This document shows, piece by piece, positions 17,200-26,594 of a stretch of 64,000 bases of DNA. The position numbers and the translations under genes are program-made. Source of the DNA: Anaerovorax sp. IOR16. GTDB lineage: Bacteria > Bacillota > Clostridia > Peptostreptococcales > Anaerovoracaceae. Every line of letters begins with the position of its first letter. The first letter of the stretch is position 1. The DNA lies in NCBI RefSeq assembly GCF_017168145.1, contig NZ_JADQTL010000008.1, positions 62,001 to 126,000 on the forward strand, in the 5' to 3' direction. The notes beneath the pieces were generated by a model. The model saw nothing but the letters and a program-made list of their open reading frames with translations. It was not told the DNA's origin and did not search any database.

Positions 17200-19557
17200 T
17201 TAATTTATTGGTAGTACGCTGTCATCGTAATCCGTAATAAGAGAAATTCCTGTTTGATTAAATGTATTTAAATGATCAACCAGATTATTTCTTTGCATCT
17301 GGCGCAAATCCTCATAATTGCTATAATGATTTAGGATTATATCGGCAAGACCGGGGATTTCTCTGCCGGATAAAGGAAACGTACAAAATTCTTTGATTGA
17401 GGGCGCAAAACGTGTACCGTCTTCCGCTTGCACATATTCCTCAATAGAATAACTACCATCTACGTTTTCTGTATAAGTAATGGCAACAGGGATAATACTC
17501 CCCCCCATACTTTTCAACTTCTTCTCATAAAGTACATAATCCTCGCTAAAAATAGTTGCAAATACTTTCAACTTATTTTCCTGCCCCGTTGTATTAAAAA
17601 CGCGAACAGCGGGAATACAGAATGCATTTTCATTGTGATAATTTTGATAACGTGAAATTTCTGTATCGTATACTAATTTTAAAATCTTATCATCACCGGA
17701 ATAGGAAAAATGAGGTAAACGTACCGTTGCACCATCGCCAGTTTTTCCGTTTAAAAATTGCAATAGTAAAAATGATTTTGGCATATGTTTTTCAAAATCC
17801 TCTTCTCCTAATTTGCTTTGCATATTTACCGCATTGTCTTTAAACGCATCATACCAATCCTGTCCGGTTGTTGCTGAAAGATCAATATCTTCTTCCGTAC
17901 ATAGCGAACGACACGCAGCCATCATCAGTTGACCTTTCAAGTCCGTTTGACCACCTTGTTCAAATAATCGGTAGCAATACAAAAGTGTACTATCCCCATA
18001 ACTTAATATTTCATCGAATGTTTCTTGATTTGCTTTAATATAGTCATTGGGACTCGATGACGCCTTCGGTTTTCTCATGATTGTTTCAAAATGCGCTGTG
18101 AGGAGTTCGTTAATTTCAATGGCAGATGCCAGATTGTTTTTACCATTTTCGTATTCCGACAAAACAGCAGTAGTGTATTTGTAAGGTGTACCGTTCAATT
18201 TCTCAAGCAATTCTCCAAACGTCTCCTCACTAACGGCAAACTCTCGTATATCTTTATCGAAGTTCATATCTGCCCATTGTCGTGTATACTGCATCGTATA
18301 AGGTTCTGCCACCTCATCATCAATGCAGAAATTAATATATTCTACATTTCCAACGAGCGCAAACAGAATAAGCGCATTGTTTTCAAAGGGTTTTTGAAGT
18401 GCTTCCCCTGTATAATAATTTCGTGTTTCAGTATCAGCTTTGAGATTAACAGTTACCGCATAAGGCGGTTCGTCTGTAAAAAGCTCTAAACCGTTATATG
18501 ATATTTTATCGGGAAATGGAAGCAAACGGAGGATTCCACTCACCTTAGAGATATCACCAACATATTCGGTTTTAAATTTCAGAAATTCAGCAGAACCATT
18601 GTCTTGAAAATTCTCCTCACTCTTCGGATCTGCCATAAGTCCTATACAAACCATCAAAACAGTAATGATACAAACAATGATAACCCAAAATGCAGGTTTC
18701 TTGTAATTCAGTACATTTTTAATTCTCCCCCTTGTATCTCCCTCTCCAAAAGCAAGAGGAACACCATTTACAATTCTACTACCTGTTGCAAGCGATAAAA
18801 GTGAAGAAGAATAATCTTTTTTTATATCATTACCAAGTTGTTTGATTACGCTTTCATCACAGGACATCTCCATATCCTTAGCACTCATAAAGAATGCCAA
18901 CCACACAAAAGGATTAAACCAGTGAAGGCACAGCATAAAAAAGCTGATGATTCTCACTACATGATCAAACCGTCTGATATGCGTCTGCTCATGCAGAAGG
19001 ATATATTGACGCTCTGCGTCATTCAGATTAGCTGGCAGATAAATTTGTGGACGGAAAACGCCCATGACAAAGGGTGTCTGAAGATTAGCTGCAATATAGA
19101 TGTTATCACTCTCATGCATTGTACCTTTTAACTGCTTTTTTAGCTTTAAAAGAGATACTACACTGTAAATAAGAAGTGCAACAATGCCCATAATCCAGAT
19201 CAATGTAAACGTGTTTTCCATCAACGGAACAGCTTTGTGGACTGTTATTGATTGTTCTACAATAACCTCGGGACTCCCTACCATTGCATTGTCTGCATAT
19301 TGTATTGGGTTCAGTGTTGTAAAATGTTCCGGAAAGGGTTTCATCTGTTCCACTTTCATGCCGCGGATTGAAAACCAGCTAAACCGGCTTTCAAAGGAAA
19401 ACGGGCATAGGAGTCGAAACAATACCACGCTCCAAAGCGAATAGGAAAAAATCTTTGGGGCTTTTCGCAAAAAAAATCTTACAATTAAAACAAATAAAAT
19501 TACATAACTTGCGGTAAAGCTCATGTTCAGAATCTGTAAAAATAAGTGATCCAACAT
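17200..19557 (-). CDS. BlaR1/MecR1-like M56 peptidase with DUF4825 and C-terminal domain
   Basis: A 785-residue membrane sensor-protease. Helices at about 10-30, 38-52, 118-138 and 300-318 surround an M56 metallopeptidase domain; the zinc motif HEQTH is at about residue 188. After the last helix an extracellular part of about 460 residues holds a DUF4825-like domain (ILRLLPFPDKISYNGLEL, about 345-450) and a further region with no clear family. There is no penicillin-binding domain, so beta-lactam sensing is not indicated. It starts two bases after blaI ends, with AAGGAGGG inside the blaI stop region. It probably cleaves BlaI in response to an envelope signal. Confidence 0.87.
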   Translation of the reverse strand: MLDHLFLQILNMSFTASYVILFVLIVRFFLRKAPKIFSYSLWSVVLFRLLCPFSFESRFSWFSIRGMKVEQMKPFPEHFTTLNPIQYADNAMVGSPEVIVEQSITVHKAVPLMENTFTLIWIMGIVALLIYSVVSLLKLKKQLKGTMHESDNIYIAANLQTPFVMGVFRPQIYLPANLNDAERQYILLHEQTHIRRFDHVVRIISFFMLCLHWFNPFVWLAFFMSAKDMEMSCDESVIKQLGNDIKKDYSSSLLSLATGSRIVNGVPLAFGEGDTRGRIKNVLNYKKPAFWVIIVCIITVLMVCIGLMADPKSEENFQDNGSAEFLKFKTEYVGDISKVSGILRLLPFPDKISYNGLELFTDEPPYAVTVNLKADTETRNYYTGEALQKPFENNALILFALVGNVEYINFCIDDEVAEPYTMQYTRQWADMNFDKDIREFAVSEETFGELLEKLNGTPYKYTTAVLSEYENGKNNLASAIEINELLTAHFETIMRKPKASSSPNDYIKANQETFDEILSYGDSTLLYCYRLFEQGGQTDLKGQLMMAACRSLCTEEDIDLSATTGQDWYDAFKDNAVNMQSKLGEEDFEKHMPKSFLLLQFLNGKTGDGATVRLPHFSYSGDDKILKLVYDTEISRYQNYHNENAFCIPAVRVFNTTGQENKLKVFATIFSEDYVLYEKKLKSMGGSIIPVAITYTENVDGSYSIEEYVQAEDGTRFAPSIKEFCTFPLSGREIPGLADIILNHYSNYEDLRQMQRNNLVDHLNTFNQTGISLITDYDDSVLPIN

Positions 19558-19559
19558 TC

Positions 19560-19922
19560 CTATCCCTCCTTATGTGCATCAATCAGCTTCTGTAGCTCAT
19601 TAATTTCCTTGCTGCTAAGTTTGTTTCTTCTTGTAAATGCAGCTAAAAACTGTGGCAAGGATCCATCAAAGGTTTCCTTTATGAATTCCTCACCCTGTAC
19701 TGCATGAAAATCAGATTTGCTAATTTGCGCTGACACAGTTCCTTTGTTATTTTCAAAAAGTCCCTTATTACACAATCTTTTCAACATAGTATAAGTAGTC
19801 GTTCTTTTCCAGTTTAATTCTATCTCACATAGCTTTGCCAAATCTCCCGAAGCAATCGGTTCATTTTTCCATATCAAATCAGCAAATTTCTGCTCCTTAT
19901 CACCTAACTTGTATTGATCCAT
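19560..19922 (-). CDS. BlaI/MecI/CopY-family transcriptional repressor
   Basis: A 120-residue winged-helix repressor. The DNA-binding region (LGDKEQKFADLIWKNEP, then KRTTTYTMLKRLCNKGLF at about residues 37-54) and the family's C-terminal dimerisation helix are visible. The ATG at 19922 has GGGAGG upstream; the longer frame from 20042 would read through the promoter and operators and is rejected. It should repress its own operon by binding the two palindromes directly upstream. The BlaR1-like protease relieves repression by cleavage. Confidence 0.9.
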   Translation of the reverse strand: MDQYKLGDKEQKFADLIWKNEPIASGDLAKLCEIELNWKRTTTYTMLKRLCNKGLFENNKGTVSAQISKSDFHAVQGEEFIKETFDGSLPQFLAAFTRRNKLSSKEINELQKLIDAHKEG

Positions 19923-19939
19923 TTTGTTAACCTCCCTTC

Positions 19940-19991
19940 GTCTAATGCCATTAGACAAATACAGTCTAACGTCATTAGACAAAATTGTCAA
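19940..19991 (-). promoter_or_regulatory. blaI promoter with two 17-bp operators
   Basis: On the minus strand TTGACA (19986-19991) and TAGACT (19963-19968) are 17 bases apart. Two nearly perfect palindromes lie at 19964-19980 and 19940-19956. Both read GTCTAATGNCRTTAGAC in the gene direction and are spaced 24 bp centre to centre. The first covers the -10 box and the second the transcript start, the layout of an autorepressed BlaI-type operon. Confidence 0.85.
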
Positions 19992-20035
19992 TAAAAAAGT
20001 GCTGTTATTATAACCGCACTTAAAACTGAATTTTC

Positions 20036-20596
20036 TCAGCATACCTTTTCAATGCAAATAAGCTCAGATGGATGATTAATCTGATTCAAAAAAGAGAGCT
20101 TTGTTACAGTAAATTTTTTTTGATTCAATTTTGAAGTAAAATTTTCTAAAGCCTCTTTTTCCTCACTTCCGCTTAAATGCCCTGGATAGATTACTAATAA
20201 TATGACTCCCTTCAGCTTAAGTATATTTAAGCACTTTTCAACTGCTTCTATGGTAGTATCTTTCTTTGTGGTAATATCATGGTTTCCTTTGGGTAAGTAC
20301 CCCAAATTAAATAGAATTAATTGAACTTCTTCTTGCACATATTTATCAATGTTTTGATGACCATCCAGTATTAACTCGGCCCTTTCGAGATAGCCATATT
20401 GCAGAAGATTCTGTCGTGTATTGAATACGGCACTTTCCTGAATATCAAATGCATACACTTTCCCATCCTCTCCAATTAAACTGCATAAAAATACGGTATC
20501 ATTTCCCATGGTACAGTCAATCGCAATATCTCCTTCTTTTAATCTCTGCTCACAAATTCGTTTCGATATTTCAACTGCATTCTTAAATAAATTCAT
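20036..20596 (-). CDS. mnmM: MnmM/YtqB-like tRNA methyltransferase
   Basis: A class I SAM-dependent methyltransferase of about 187 residues related to YtqB, which methylates the nm5s2U34 intermediate of the tRNA wobble position. Visible motifs are DCTMGNDTVFL (SAM loop, near residue 29) and the family NLGYLPKGNHDITT (about 95). The late HPSELICIEK fits the family end. The start is uncertain: 20596 has GGGAAGGGATGG upstream, while in-frame ATGs at 20611 and 20638 are less well supported. It lies upstream of blaI with its own stop inside the blaI promoter region and is unlikely to be regulated by it. Confidence 0.82.
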   Translation of the reverse strand: MNLFKNAVEISKRICEQRLKEGDIAIDCTMGNDTVFLCSLIGEDGKVYAFDIQESAVFNTRQNLLQYGYLERAELILDGHQNIDKYVQEEVQLILFNLGYLPKGNHDITTKKDTTIEAVEKCLNILKLKGVILLVIYPGHLSGSEEKEALENFTSKLNQKKFTVTKLSFLNQINHPSELICIEKVC

Positions 20597-20711
20597 AAAA
20601 TGCACTGCCATCCCTTCCCATTCTTTTATTAGTTTCATAAAAAAGTTTACATTTTACCGTATCACATTTTATTCTATTTTAAAAGAGCTAATGCAAAGGT
20701 TATTTATCCAT

Positions 20712-20744
20712 AAAATTTAACAGAAATAATTTCTGTTAAATTTT
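20712..20744. promoter_or_regulatory. AT-rich perfect palindrome upstream of gdhA
   Basis: Fifteen-base arms (AAAATTTAACAGAAA and TTTCTGTTAAATTTT) around TAA lie between mnmM and gdhA. The core AACAGAAAT recurs at 20790-20798, just upstream of a TTGCAT/TAAAGT promoter-like pair. The palindrome could bind a nitrogen-related regulator or act as a weak hairpin; no known operator is recognised. Confidence 0.45.
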
Positions 20745-20842
20745 AATTTTCTACAAATATTAATGTTTTTATATTAAAATAACATCAATAACAGAAATTA
20801 TTATTGCATTTTATCTTTTCCTATGCTAAAGTATTAAATTAA

Positions 20843-22231
<1,389 letters not shown>

Positions 22232-22242
22232 TATAGTAAAAA

Positions 22243-22297
22243 AAGTGAGGGCAAATTAGGCATTAGACAGCCTGATTTTTGCCCCAACTATCACTTT
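22243..22297. terminator. Terminator between gdhA and the lipoyl-protein gene
   Basis: A long hairpin: AAAGTGA pairs with TCACTTT and, inside it, GGGCAAATTAGGC pairs with GCCTGATTTTTGCCC with a small bulge. It lies between convergent genes and can serve both. Confidence 0.75.
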
Positions 22298-22305
22298 AAA
22301 TAATG

Positions 22306-22593
22306 TTAATCTGTTTCTAATATACCGAGTATACTCCCTAATGTACAATCATCCCCGTCTTCCATACAGATTTCAACCAAATGCCCTGCATAATCCGACT
22401 TAACTTCACCCACATTCTTCTCTAATTCTATTTCGCAAAGGATATCTCCAATTTCCACTGAATCATTTTTATCCTTCCTCCAAAAAACTTTACCTGTTTT
22501 TTCTTCCATATTAATTTCTGTGCACTGGCATTTACAAGCATAAGCACCGACTTTTTTCATAATAAATTCAGGAACGGTAATATTTACTCTCAT
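22306..22593 (-). CDS. Stand-alone lipoyl/biotinyl-attachment domain protein
   Basis: A 95-residue single-domain protein with the lipoyl-type beta fold. The turn bearing the modified lysine appears as EIELEKNVGEVKSDYAG (lysine near residue 59), followed by HLVEICMEDGDDCTLGSIL, closely matching the half-repeat pattern of lipoyl domains. An insert with CKCQC lies in the first half (residues 20-24), unusual for the family. The ATG at 22593 follows AGAAGGT. It is seven bases after... the DUF5714 gene upstream (16 bases from this start), so the two are cotranscribed. It may carry lipoate or biotin for an unidentified reaction. Confidence 0.78.
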   Translation of the reverse strand: MRVNITVPEFIMKKVGAYACKCQCTEINMEEKTGKVFWRKDKNDSVEIGDILCEIELEKNVGEVKSDYAGHLVEICMEDGDDCTLGSILGILETD

Positions 22594-22609
22594 ATTTGAC
22601 ACCTTCTTT

Positions 22610-23197
22610 TTAATTCACCGGGAAAAATGGACATTCCTTCTGTCTGCAGTCTTGGTTATTGGAATAAAAAGTGCAAGAAATTTTTTCTGTTGTACCTAAA
22701 TCAATTCCAAATTGGTCTTTCGTAAATTTCTCCCCTAACAAAAGTGCAAAAAATGAATTTCGTTTGCAGCACCTCGGCCCGTTTATTTCTGCGATTTGCA
22801 ATAAACTTTCTGCAACAATTCGATTTGTCAAAGCCCATGTTTCAACAGAATGAGGTGTTGTATCCGTTAGAATGCTTGAAAAAATACCCAATCCTACTGC
22901 TGCACCACAACTTCCATATAGGCCGCAAAAGCCAGCTAAAACATTTTTAGCTCTCAACATTGCTTCGGTCAATCCATCCTGCAGCATTTCAATGGGTCTT
23001 CCCTGAAATTTATAAGCTGCCGTCAGCATAACTGCAGGAATTAAATAATGATGTTGAGGGCAATGCATCTTCATTTCCGGAAATTCCATTAAATGTACCG
23101 CTAGATCGATTGGATCAATCACATCTTTTTCTCTATAATTTCGAATACACTCTTCCGTAATATACTTAGTTACACTATCATAAGATGTCAACTCCAT
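22610..23197 (-). CDS. DUF5714 family protein
   Basis: A 195-residue cysteine-rich protein recognised as DUF5714 from LAGFCGLYGSCGAAVGLGI (about residues 87-105) and the later INGPRCCKRNSFFA (about 139-152). The conserved cysteines and C-terminal CRQKECPFF suggest metal or cofactor binding. AAAGGAGG lies upstream of the ATG. The lipoyl-domain gene follows at once. Members occur in strict anaerobes and some are fused to SAM methyltransferases; no reaction is known to me. Its partnership with a lipoyl carrier suggests a methyl or C1-type transfer, which is an inference. Confidence 0.75.
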   Translation of the reverse strand: MELTSYDSVTKYITEECIRNYREKDVIDPIDLAVHLMEFPEMKMHCPQHHYLIPAVMLTAAYKFQGRPIEMLQDGLTEAMLRAKNVLAGFCGLYGSCGAAVGLGIFSSILTDTTPHSVETWALTNRIVAESLLQIAEINGPRCCKRNSFFALLLGEKFTKDQFGIDLGTTEKISCTFYSNNQDCRQKECPFFPVN

Positions 23198-23362
23198 AGT
23201 TTTTCCTCCTTTAAAAAATCATTTATTGTCTTATTCACGTTTATTAGATTAAATCAAGTATTAGATATGCTCTAGTAAAATTTTAACAGGTATTTTTATA
23301 AAAGTAAACGAATTTTTTGAAAACTTTAATATTACATACTTTAAAATTGCCTCTCCATGCAG

Positions 23363-23394
23363 AAAAGCATCATGAAACACTTCATGATGCTTTT
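23363..23394. terminator. Terminator after the transglutaminase-like lipoprotein gene
   Basis: A perfect 14-bp stem (AAAAGCATCATGAA with TTCATGATGCTTTT) and loop ACAC. The flanking A and T within the stem make it suitable for both strands. An IS1182-like end fragment lies four bases to its right. Confidence 0.85.
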
Positions 23395-23397
23395 ACA

Positions 23398-23410
23398 ACT
23401 GTAGACAAAA
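23398..23410. other. IS1182 end-like fragment beside a terminator
   Basis: ACTGTAGACAAAA is identical to positions 4-16 of the transposase-3' end of the IS1182 element (4941-4953). It lies directly beside a terminator hairpin, the target type used by both intact copies, so it may be a scar of a lost copy. The match is only 13 bp. Confidence 0.35.
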
Positions 23411-23416
23411 GAATCT

Positions 23417-24532
23417 TCAGTTTATAAGTTCTTTCTCTGTACCATCGATATTCATTACATATTTTTTTCCGTCTTTGCTGTCTGTAAATTGAATTTTATT
23501 CTTTACCAGTTTGTAGTCTTTCACATTTCTAAAATATTCAAACCGATTATCATTACAAATTACAGCCTCTTTGCCTCTTTCGAAAAATGGTTCATTCCAA
23601 CTGAGCAATAACCCCTCATTTGGTCGTTCTTCATCCGTAAAATTAAAATGCTCTAAATTCTTACCACTATCAACATCATTTGTTAAATCAACATGATAAT
23701 ATTTACCGTCAATTTTAACTATATTCCAAGAATGAGTGTTCAATTTATCAGATATCACTCTTGTCTCTATACCTATTTTGTTATATAAGAAGTTGAGAGC
23801 TCCTGCAAAGCCAAAGCATATACCTTTTTTATTTACAATTACTCCATAAGCATTTGCAGTATTATATTTTTTTGCTCGATTGATAACTTCCGATTCCGCC
23901 ATTTTTTCCCCAATATCTTCTAATTCTTCATCACTAAGCTGCATTAGCTCTTCTGGAGTCATATCGATTCCATTATCAAAAAAATCATAATTATAAGTGC
24001 AACTTTTTAACAAATAATCATATATACTAAATTGTTTTTGTAAATCCGTTGCATTTTGATCAATCATGTCATTTAAAATATGGTTTACTTCTTTAGCAAA
24101 CTTATCTTTTAGTTCTAATATTTCATCTTTTGAAAAGGCATATGTAATTTTCACAGATTTATTGTCTTGAGAAACAGTCGGCATTTCCTTTAAGTAAAAA
24201 AATTCAGCATTCCCCTTATCCCATATAATTTCCAAAATATTTTGTAGCTCCTCTTTGCTTACCGTATATGCAGAAATATCTACTTCATCTTCCATCGCAT
24301 TTGCTGCATCATACACAACTTCATATAAATCCATATTATTTATGGGAGCAATTTCCTGAATTTGCGAAGAAATAAAATATTTATCTTTTTCCATCCAATC
24401 AATCGTTTGTGCTTTCTCATCCTCCGCCTTAATCTGCCCCGTATCTCCTTCATTCCCAGCAGTGGGAACACAAGCAGCTAATGAAATAGCCAATATAAGC
24501 ATACACAGAATGGGCCATTTTGTTTTTCTCAT
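23417..24532 (-). CDS. Lipoprotein with transglutaminase-like domain
   Basis: A 371-residue protein exported as a lipoprotein: signal peptide with lipobox SLAAC, Cys at residue 21. The C-terminal half holds a transglutaminase/protease-like fold. The probable catalytic Cys lies in NKKGICFGFAGA (about 240), the His in NTHSWNIVKI (about 272) and the Asp in YYHVDLTND (about 285), so the triad is intact. Similar clostridial proteins occur at the cell surface and may crosslink or cleave proteins. It stands alone, with an ordinary start and a strong terminator after it. Confidence 0.83.
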   Translation of the reverse strand: MRKTKWPILCMLILAISLAACVPTAGNEGDTGQIKAEDEKAQTIDWMEKDKYFISSQIQEIAPINNMDLYEVVYDAANAMEDEVDISAYTVSKEELQNILEIIWDKGNAEFFYLKEMPTVSQDNKSVKITYAFSKDEILELKDKFAKEVNHILNDMIDQNATDLQKQFSIYDYLLKSCTYNYDFFDNGIDMTPEELMQLSDEELEDIGEKMAESEVINRAKKYNTANAYGVIVNKKGICFGFAGALNFLYNKIGIETRVISDKLNTHSWNIVKIDGKYYHVDLTNDVDSGKNLEHFNFTDEERPNEGLLLSWNEPFFERGKEAVICNDNRFEYFRNVKDYKLVKNKIQFTDSKDGKKYVMNIDGTEKELIN

Positions 24533-24606
24533 CTTACTATCCTTTCATAGAATAAATCGTATTTTATCACTCTTATCCCAACTCTAAATATTTCTAGTTA
24601 AAGGAA

Positions 24607-25317
24607 CTATTTCAACTGTTTTTGAATTTCATCACACAAAATATCAACAAGTTTTTCTTGATATTCTTTCGTCTGCAGATTTGTTTCATCTTCAGCATTT
24701 GACAAAAATCCACATTCAATAATAAACGATGGCTGATTACCAAAACTCAATACCGCATATTGGTCTTTAATTATATTTAGACGAGTACCTAATGCATTAT
24801 TAAATGTGTTCTGAAATTGTGTAGCAATGTCTAAATACTCCTTATCTCGAAGTAGAATTTGTACCCCTTTAATTTTACTGCTATCCTCGTTAAAATTTTG
24901 ATGTATGCTCAACATCATATCGGCATCTGAACCTTCAATAATTGCCCCACGTTCCTCAAAAGATAGCTTTCTTTCATTCCTTAGCGCTTCTGTTATTTCT
25001 TTCGTCCTTGTCATCACAACACTGGCACCCATTTTTTTTAGGTTTGACTCTAATAATGTTGCAATTTCTAAATTCAAAACATCTTCTCGTATACCAGTCA
25101 TTAGACCTAAAGTTCCTGAATCAGAGCCTCCATGTCCTGCATCAACTACAATTGTTTTCCCACTCAATGGTAAATTTTCATTTGCATAAGATGTCTTAGG
25201 CAATGATTTAGAAAATAATTTTAATCCATTAATCCCCAAATCCGGCATCGCAATTTTCATTCCAACAACAAAACAAATTCCCCAAATAATAAAAAGTAAG
25301 ATTAACCGAATATGTAT
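24607..25317 (-). CDS. cwlD: N-acetylmuramoyl-L-alanine amidase (CwlD-like), 5' end unusual
   Basis: A zinc amidase of the Amidase_3 family that cuts peptide stems from peptidoglycan; CwlD members make the muramic lactam of spore cortex. Visible are VVDAGHGGSDSG (zinc His), MLSIHQNFNE (second zinc His) and IIECGFLSNAED (catalytic Glu). The in-frame ATG at 25260 would cut a membrane anchor in half. The open frame upstream reads IHIRLILLFIIWGICFVV and lies seven bases after GGGGGG, so initiation at ATA 25317 is one option. The other is an ATG at 25357 in a different frame, joined if the G6 or A5 run had one more base. The catalytic domain is intact. Confidence 0.82.
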   Translation of the reverse strand: MHIRLILLFIIWGICFVVGMKIAMPDLGINGLKLFSKSLPKTSYANENLPLSGKTIVVDAGHGGSDSGTLGLMTGIREDVLNLEIATLLESNLKKMGASVVMTRTKEITEALRNERKLSFEERGAIIEGSDADMMLSIHQNFNEDSSKIKGVQILLRDKEYLDIATQFQNTFNNALGTRLNIIKDQYAVLSFGNQPSFIIECGFLSNAEDETNLQTKEYQEKLVDILCDEIQKQLK

Positions 25318-25467
25318 ATTTTTCCCCCCTTTGTCTTTCGTTTCTTATTCCGTTCATATTTTTACCTAATCCCCCCGTTATCTCTTTCCCAATAACTTAT
25401 GAAAATACTATTTAAACAAATGCTCTTTTCTACTTAATGACAGCCATCTGAGAAATACGATAACAAA

Positions 25468-25629
25468 TTATAAAATCACCGTTATTAACTTTCCAAATAT
25501 CCATCCCATGGTAATAGACATCACACATGATAAAATTAAAAAAGCTAACCGTATTATATTTTGTTGTTTTTCTCTTCTTTTCCTATTTTTAATTGCTCTT
25601 CTCGACCGAATCTTCACTTTGTTATTCAT
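25468..25629 (-). CDS. 53-residue single-pass membrane protein
   Basis: A short gene with GGGGAAAAG before its ATG. The product begins with a very basic cytoplasmic stretch (residues 1-24, rich in Arg and Lys: RSRRAIKNRKRREKQQ), followed by one hydrophobic helix (about 26-52) and ends at once. It resembles the N-terminal anchor of YneA/LysM-type proteins but lacks any extracellular domain. It lies upstream of the amidase gene and may share its transcript. No function can be assigned. Confidence 0.6.
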   Translation of the reverse strand: MNNKVKIRSRRAIKNRKRREKQQNIIRLAFLILSCVMSITMGWIFGKLITVIL

Positions 25630-25652
25630 TCTTTTCCCCTAGCATATAAAAA

Positions 25653-25687
25653 GCACTTATCTCGAATTTATTTTACGAAATAAGTGC
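25653..25687 (-). terminator. Terminator upstream of the small membrane protein gene
   Basis: Arms GCACTTAT and ATAAGTGC with extra CTCG/CGAA pairing and, on the minus strand, TTTTTATA after the stem. It closes transcripts arriving from the two-component operon. Confidence 0.75.
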
Positions 25688-25778
25688 ATCATACTTGTTG
25701 TTGTTTTGCATCAAAGTAGCATACTTATTATTATTATTTTAAGAAACTATTTTGAGATAACAATAGAAATACAAAATT

Positions 25779-25810
25779 AAACGCTCTGCATCTCATTATA
25801 CAGAGCGTTT
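25779..25810 (-). terminator. Terminator of the two-component operon
   Basis: Ten-base perfect arms AAACGCTCTG and CAGAGCGTTT around a 12-base loop, followed on the minus strand by a T-rich stretch, 44 bases after the accessory gene's stop codon. Confidence 0.8.
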
Positions 25811-25853
25811 GTATCCAATTATTAACTTTTTTGCATCAAATTTGCATCATTCT

Positions 25854-26594
25854 TTAAGTCACTAAATAATAAGCAATATATTTTTTCTCAATCGTATAAT
25901 AGTACTGAACTACACTTTCTTCTTTCTCTAAATAAAAATAACCTTCCCTATTTTCTATTGAATCATCATATAATACATCTTTTTTATGAAATTTTATATT
26001 TTCTGTACCATTACTAATATAATCTAAAAAATTCTTTTCAGATATGTTAGATATATCAAAATTAAATGTTTCATTATCAGAGAATAAAGAAATTAAATAA
26101 AGCATATTTGTTTCCACATCCATCCATACTTCAATAGAAACATTAGTATAATTAAGTAATATCTTCCAAATACTCACAGATTTTTCAGGGTACATACTAT
26201 CCATATACATTGTCTTATTAATGTTTTTTATATAATAAGTATTTGCAATATCAAAGGTAGGTATCGCATTTTTTGTTTGAAGAATTTGCATCTGTTCTTC
26301 GATTTTCTTTACAATTTCTCCTAACCGTTCCTTATCCTTAGCAATATCGACTTTCTGCTCCGTAATGATACCTGTCTTTTGATTATTTGCATTGATAATC
26401 ATTTTAATTCGCTCAAAAGATTGCATTGTATTTTGCTTTTGATGATTTAAATAATCATCAGGCATAACTGTTACAATTGGTCTATTTAATAATCGCATAT
26501 TATCGTACTCGGTCAATAAAATAGGAGTTGCTGCCACAAAAAAAAGCAATATAAAAAGAAGACCCAATTTCATAAAATTCTTTTTATTTTTCAT
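25854..26594 (-). CDS. Membrane-anchored accessory protein of the two-component operon
   Basis: A 246-residue protein with one N-terminal helix (about 8-27) and an extracellular region of about 215 residues. It has no family I recognise. A possible coiled stretch lies at about residues 80-105 (KVDIAKDKERLGEIVKKIEEQ). The start at 26594 follows GAAAGGG at good spacing and lies inside the 3' end of the histidine kinase gene, an 11-base overlap that implies translational coupling. By position it may act as a signal sensor or inhibitor for the kinase, as YycH/YycI do, but sequence similarity to them is not evident. Confidence 0.65.
   Translation of the reverse strand: MKNKKNFMKLGLLFILLFFVAATPILLTEYDNMRLLNRPIVTVMPDDYLNHQKQNTMQSFERIKMIINANNQKTGIITEQKVDIAKDKERLGEIVKKIEEQMQILQTKNAIPTFDIANTYYIKNINKTMYMDSMYPEKSVSIWKILLNYTNVSIEVWMDVETNMLYLISLFSDNETFNFDISNISEKNFLDYISNGTENIKFHKKDVLYDDSIENREGYFYLEKEESVVQYYYTIEKKYIAYYLVT

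Noticed and set aside
19923-20042. N-terminal extension of the BlaI-like protein
   Set aside because: It would translate the promoter and both operators; the start at 19922 has a good ribosome binding site.
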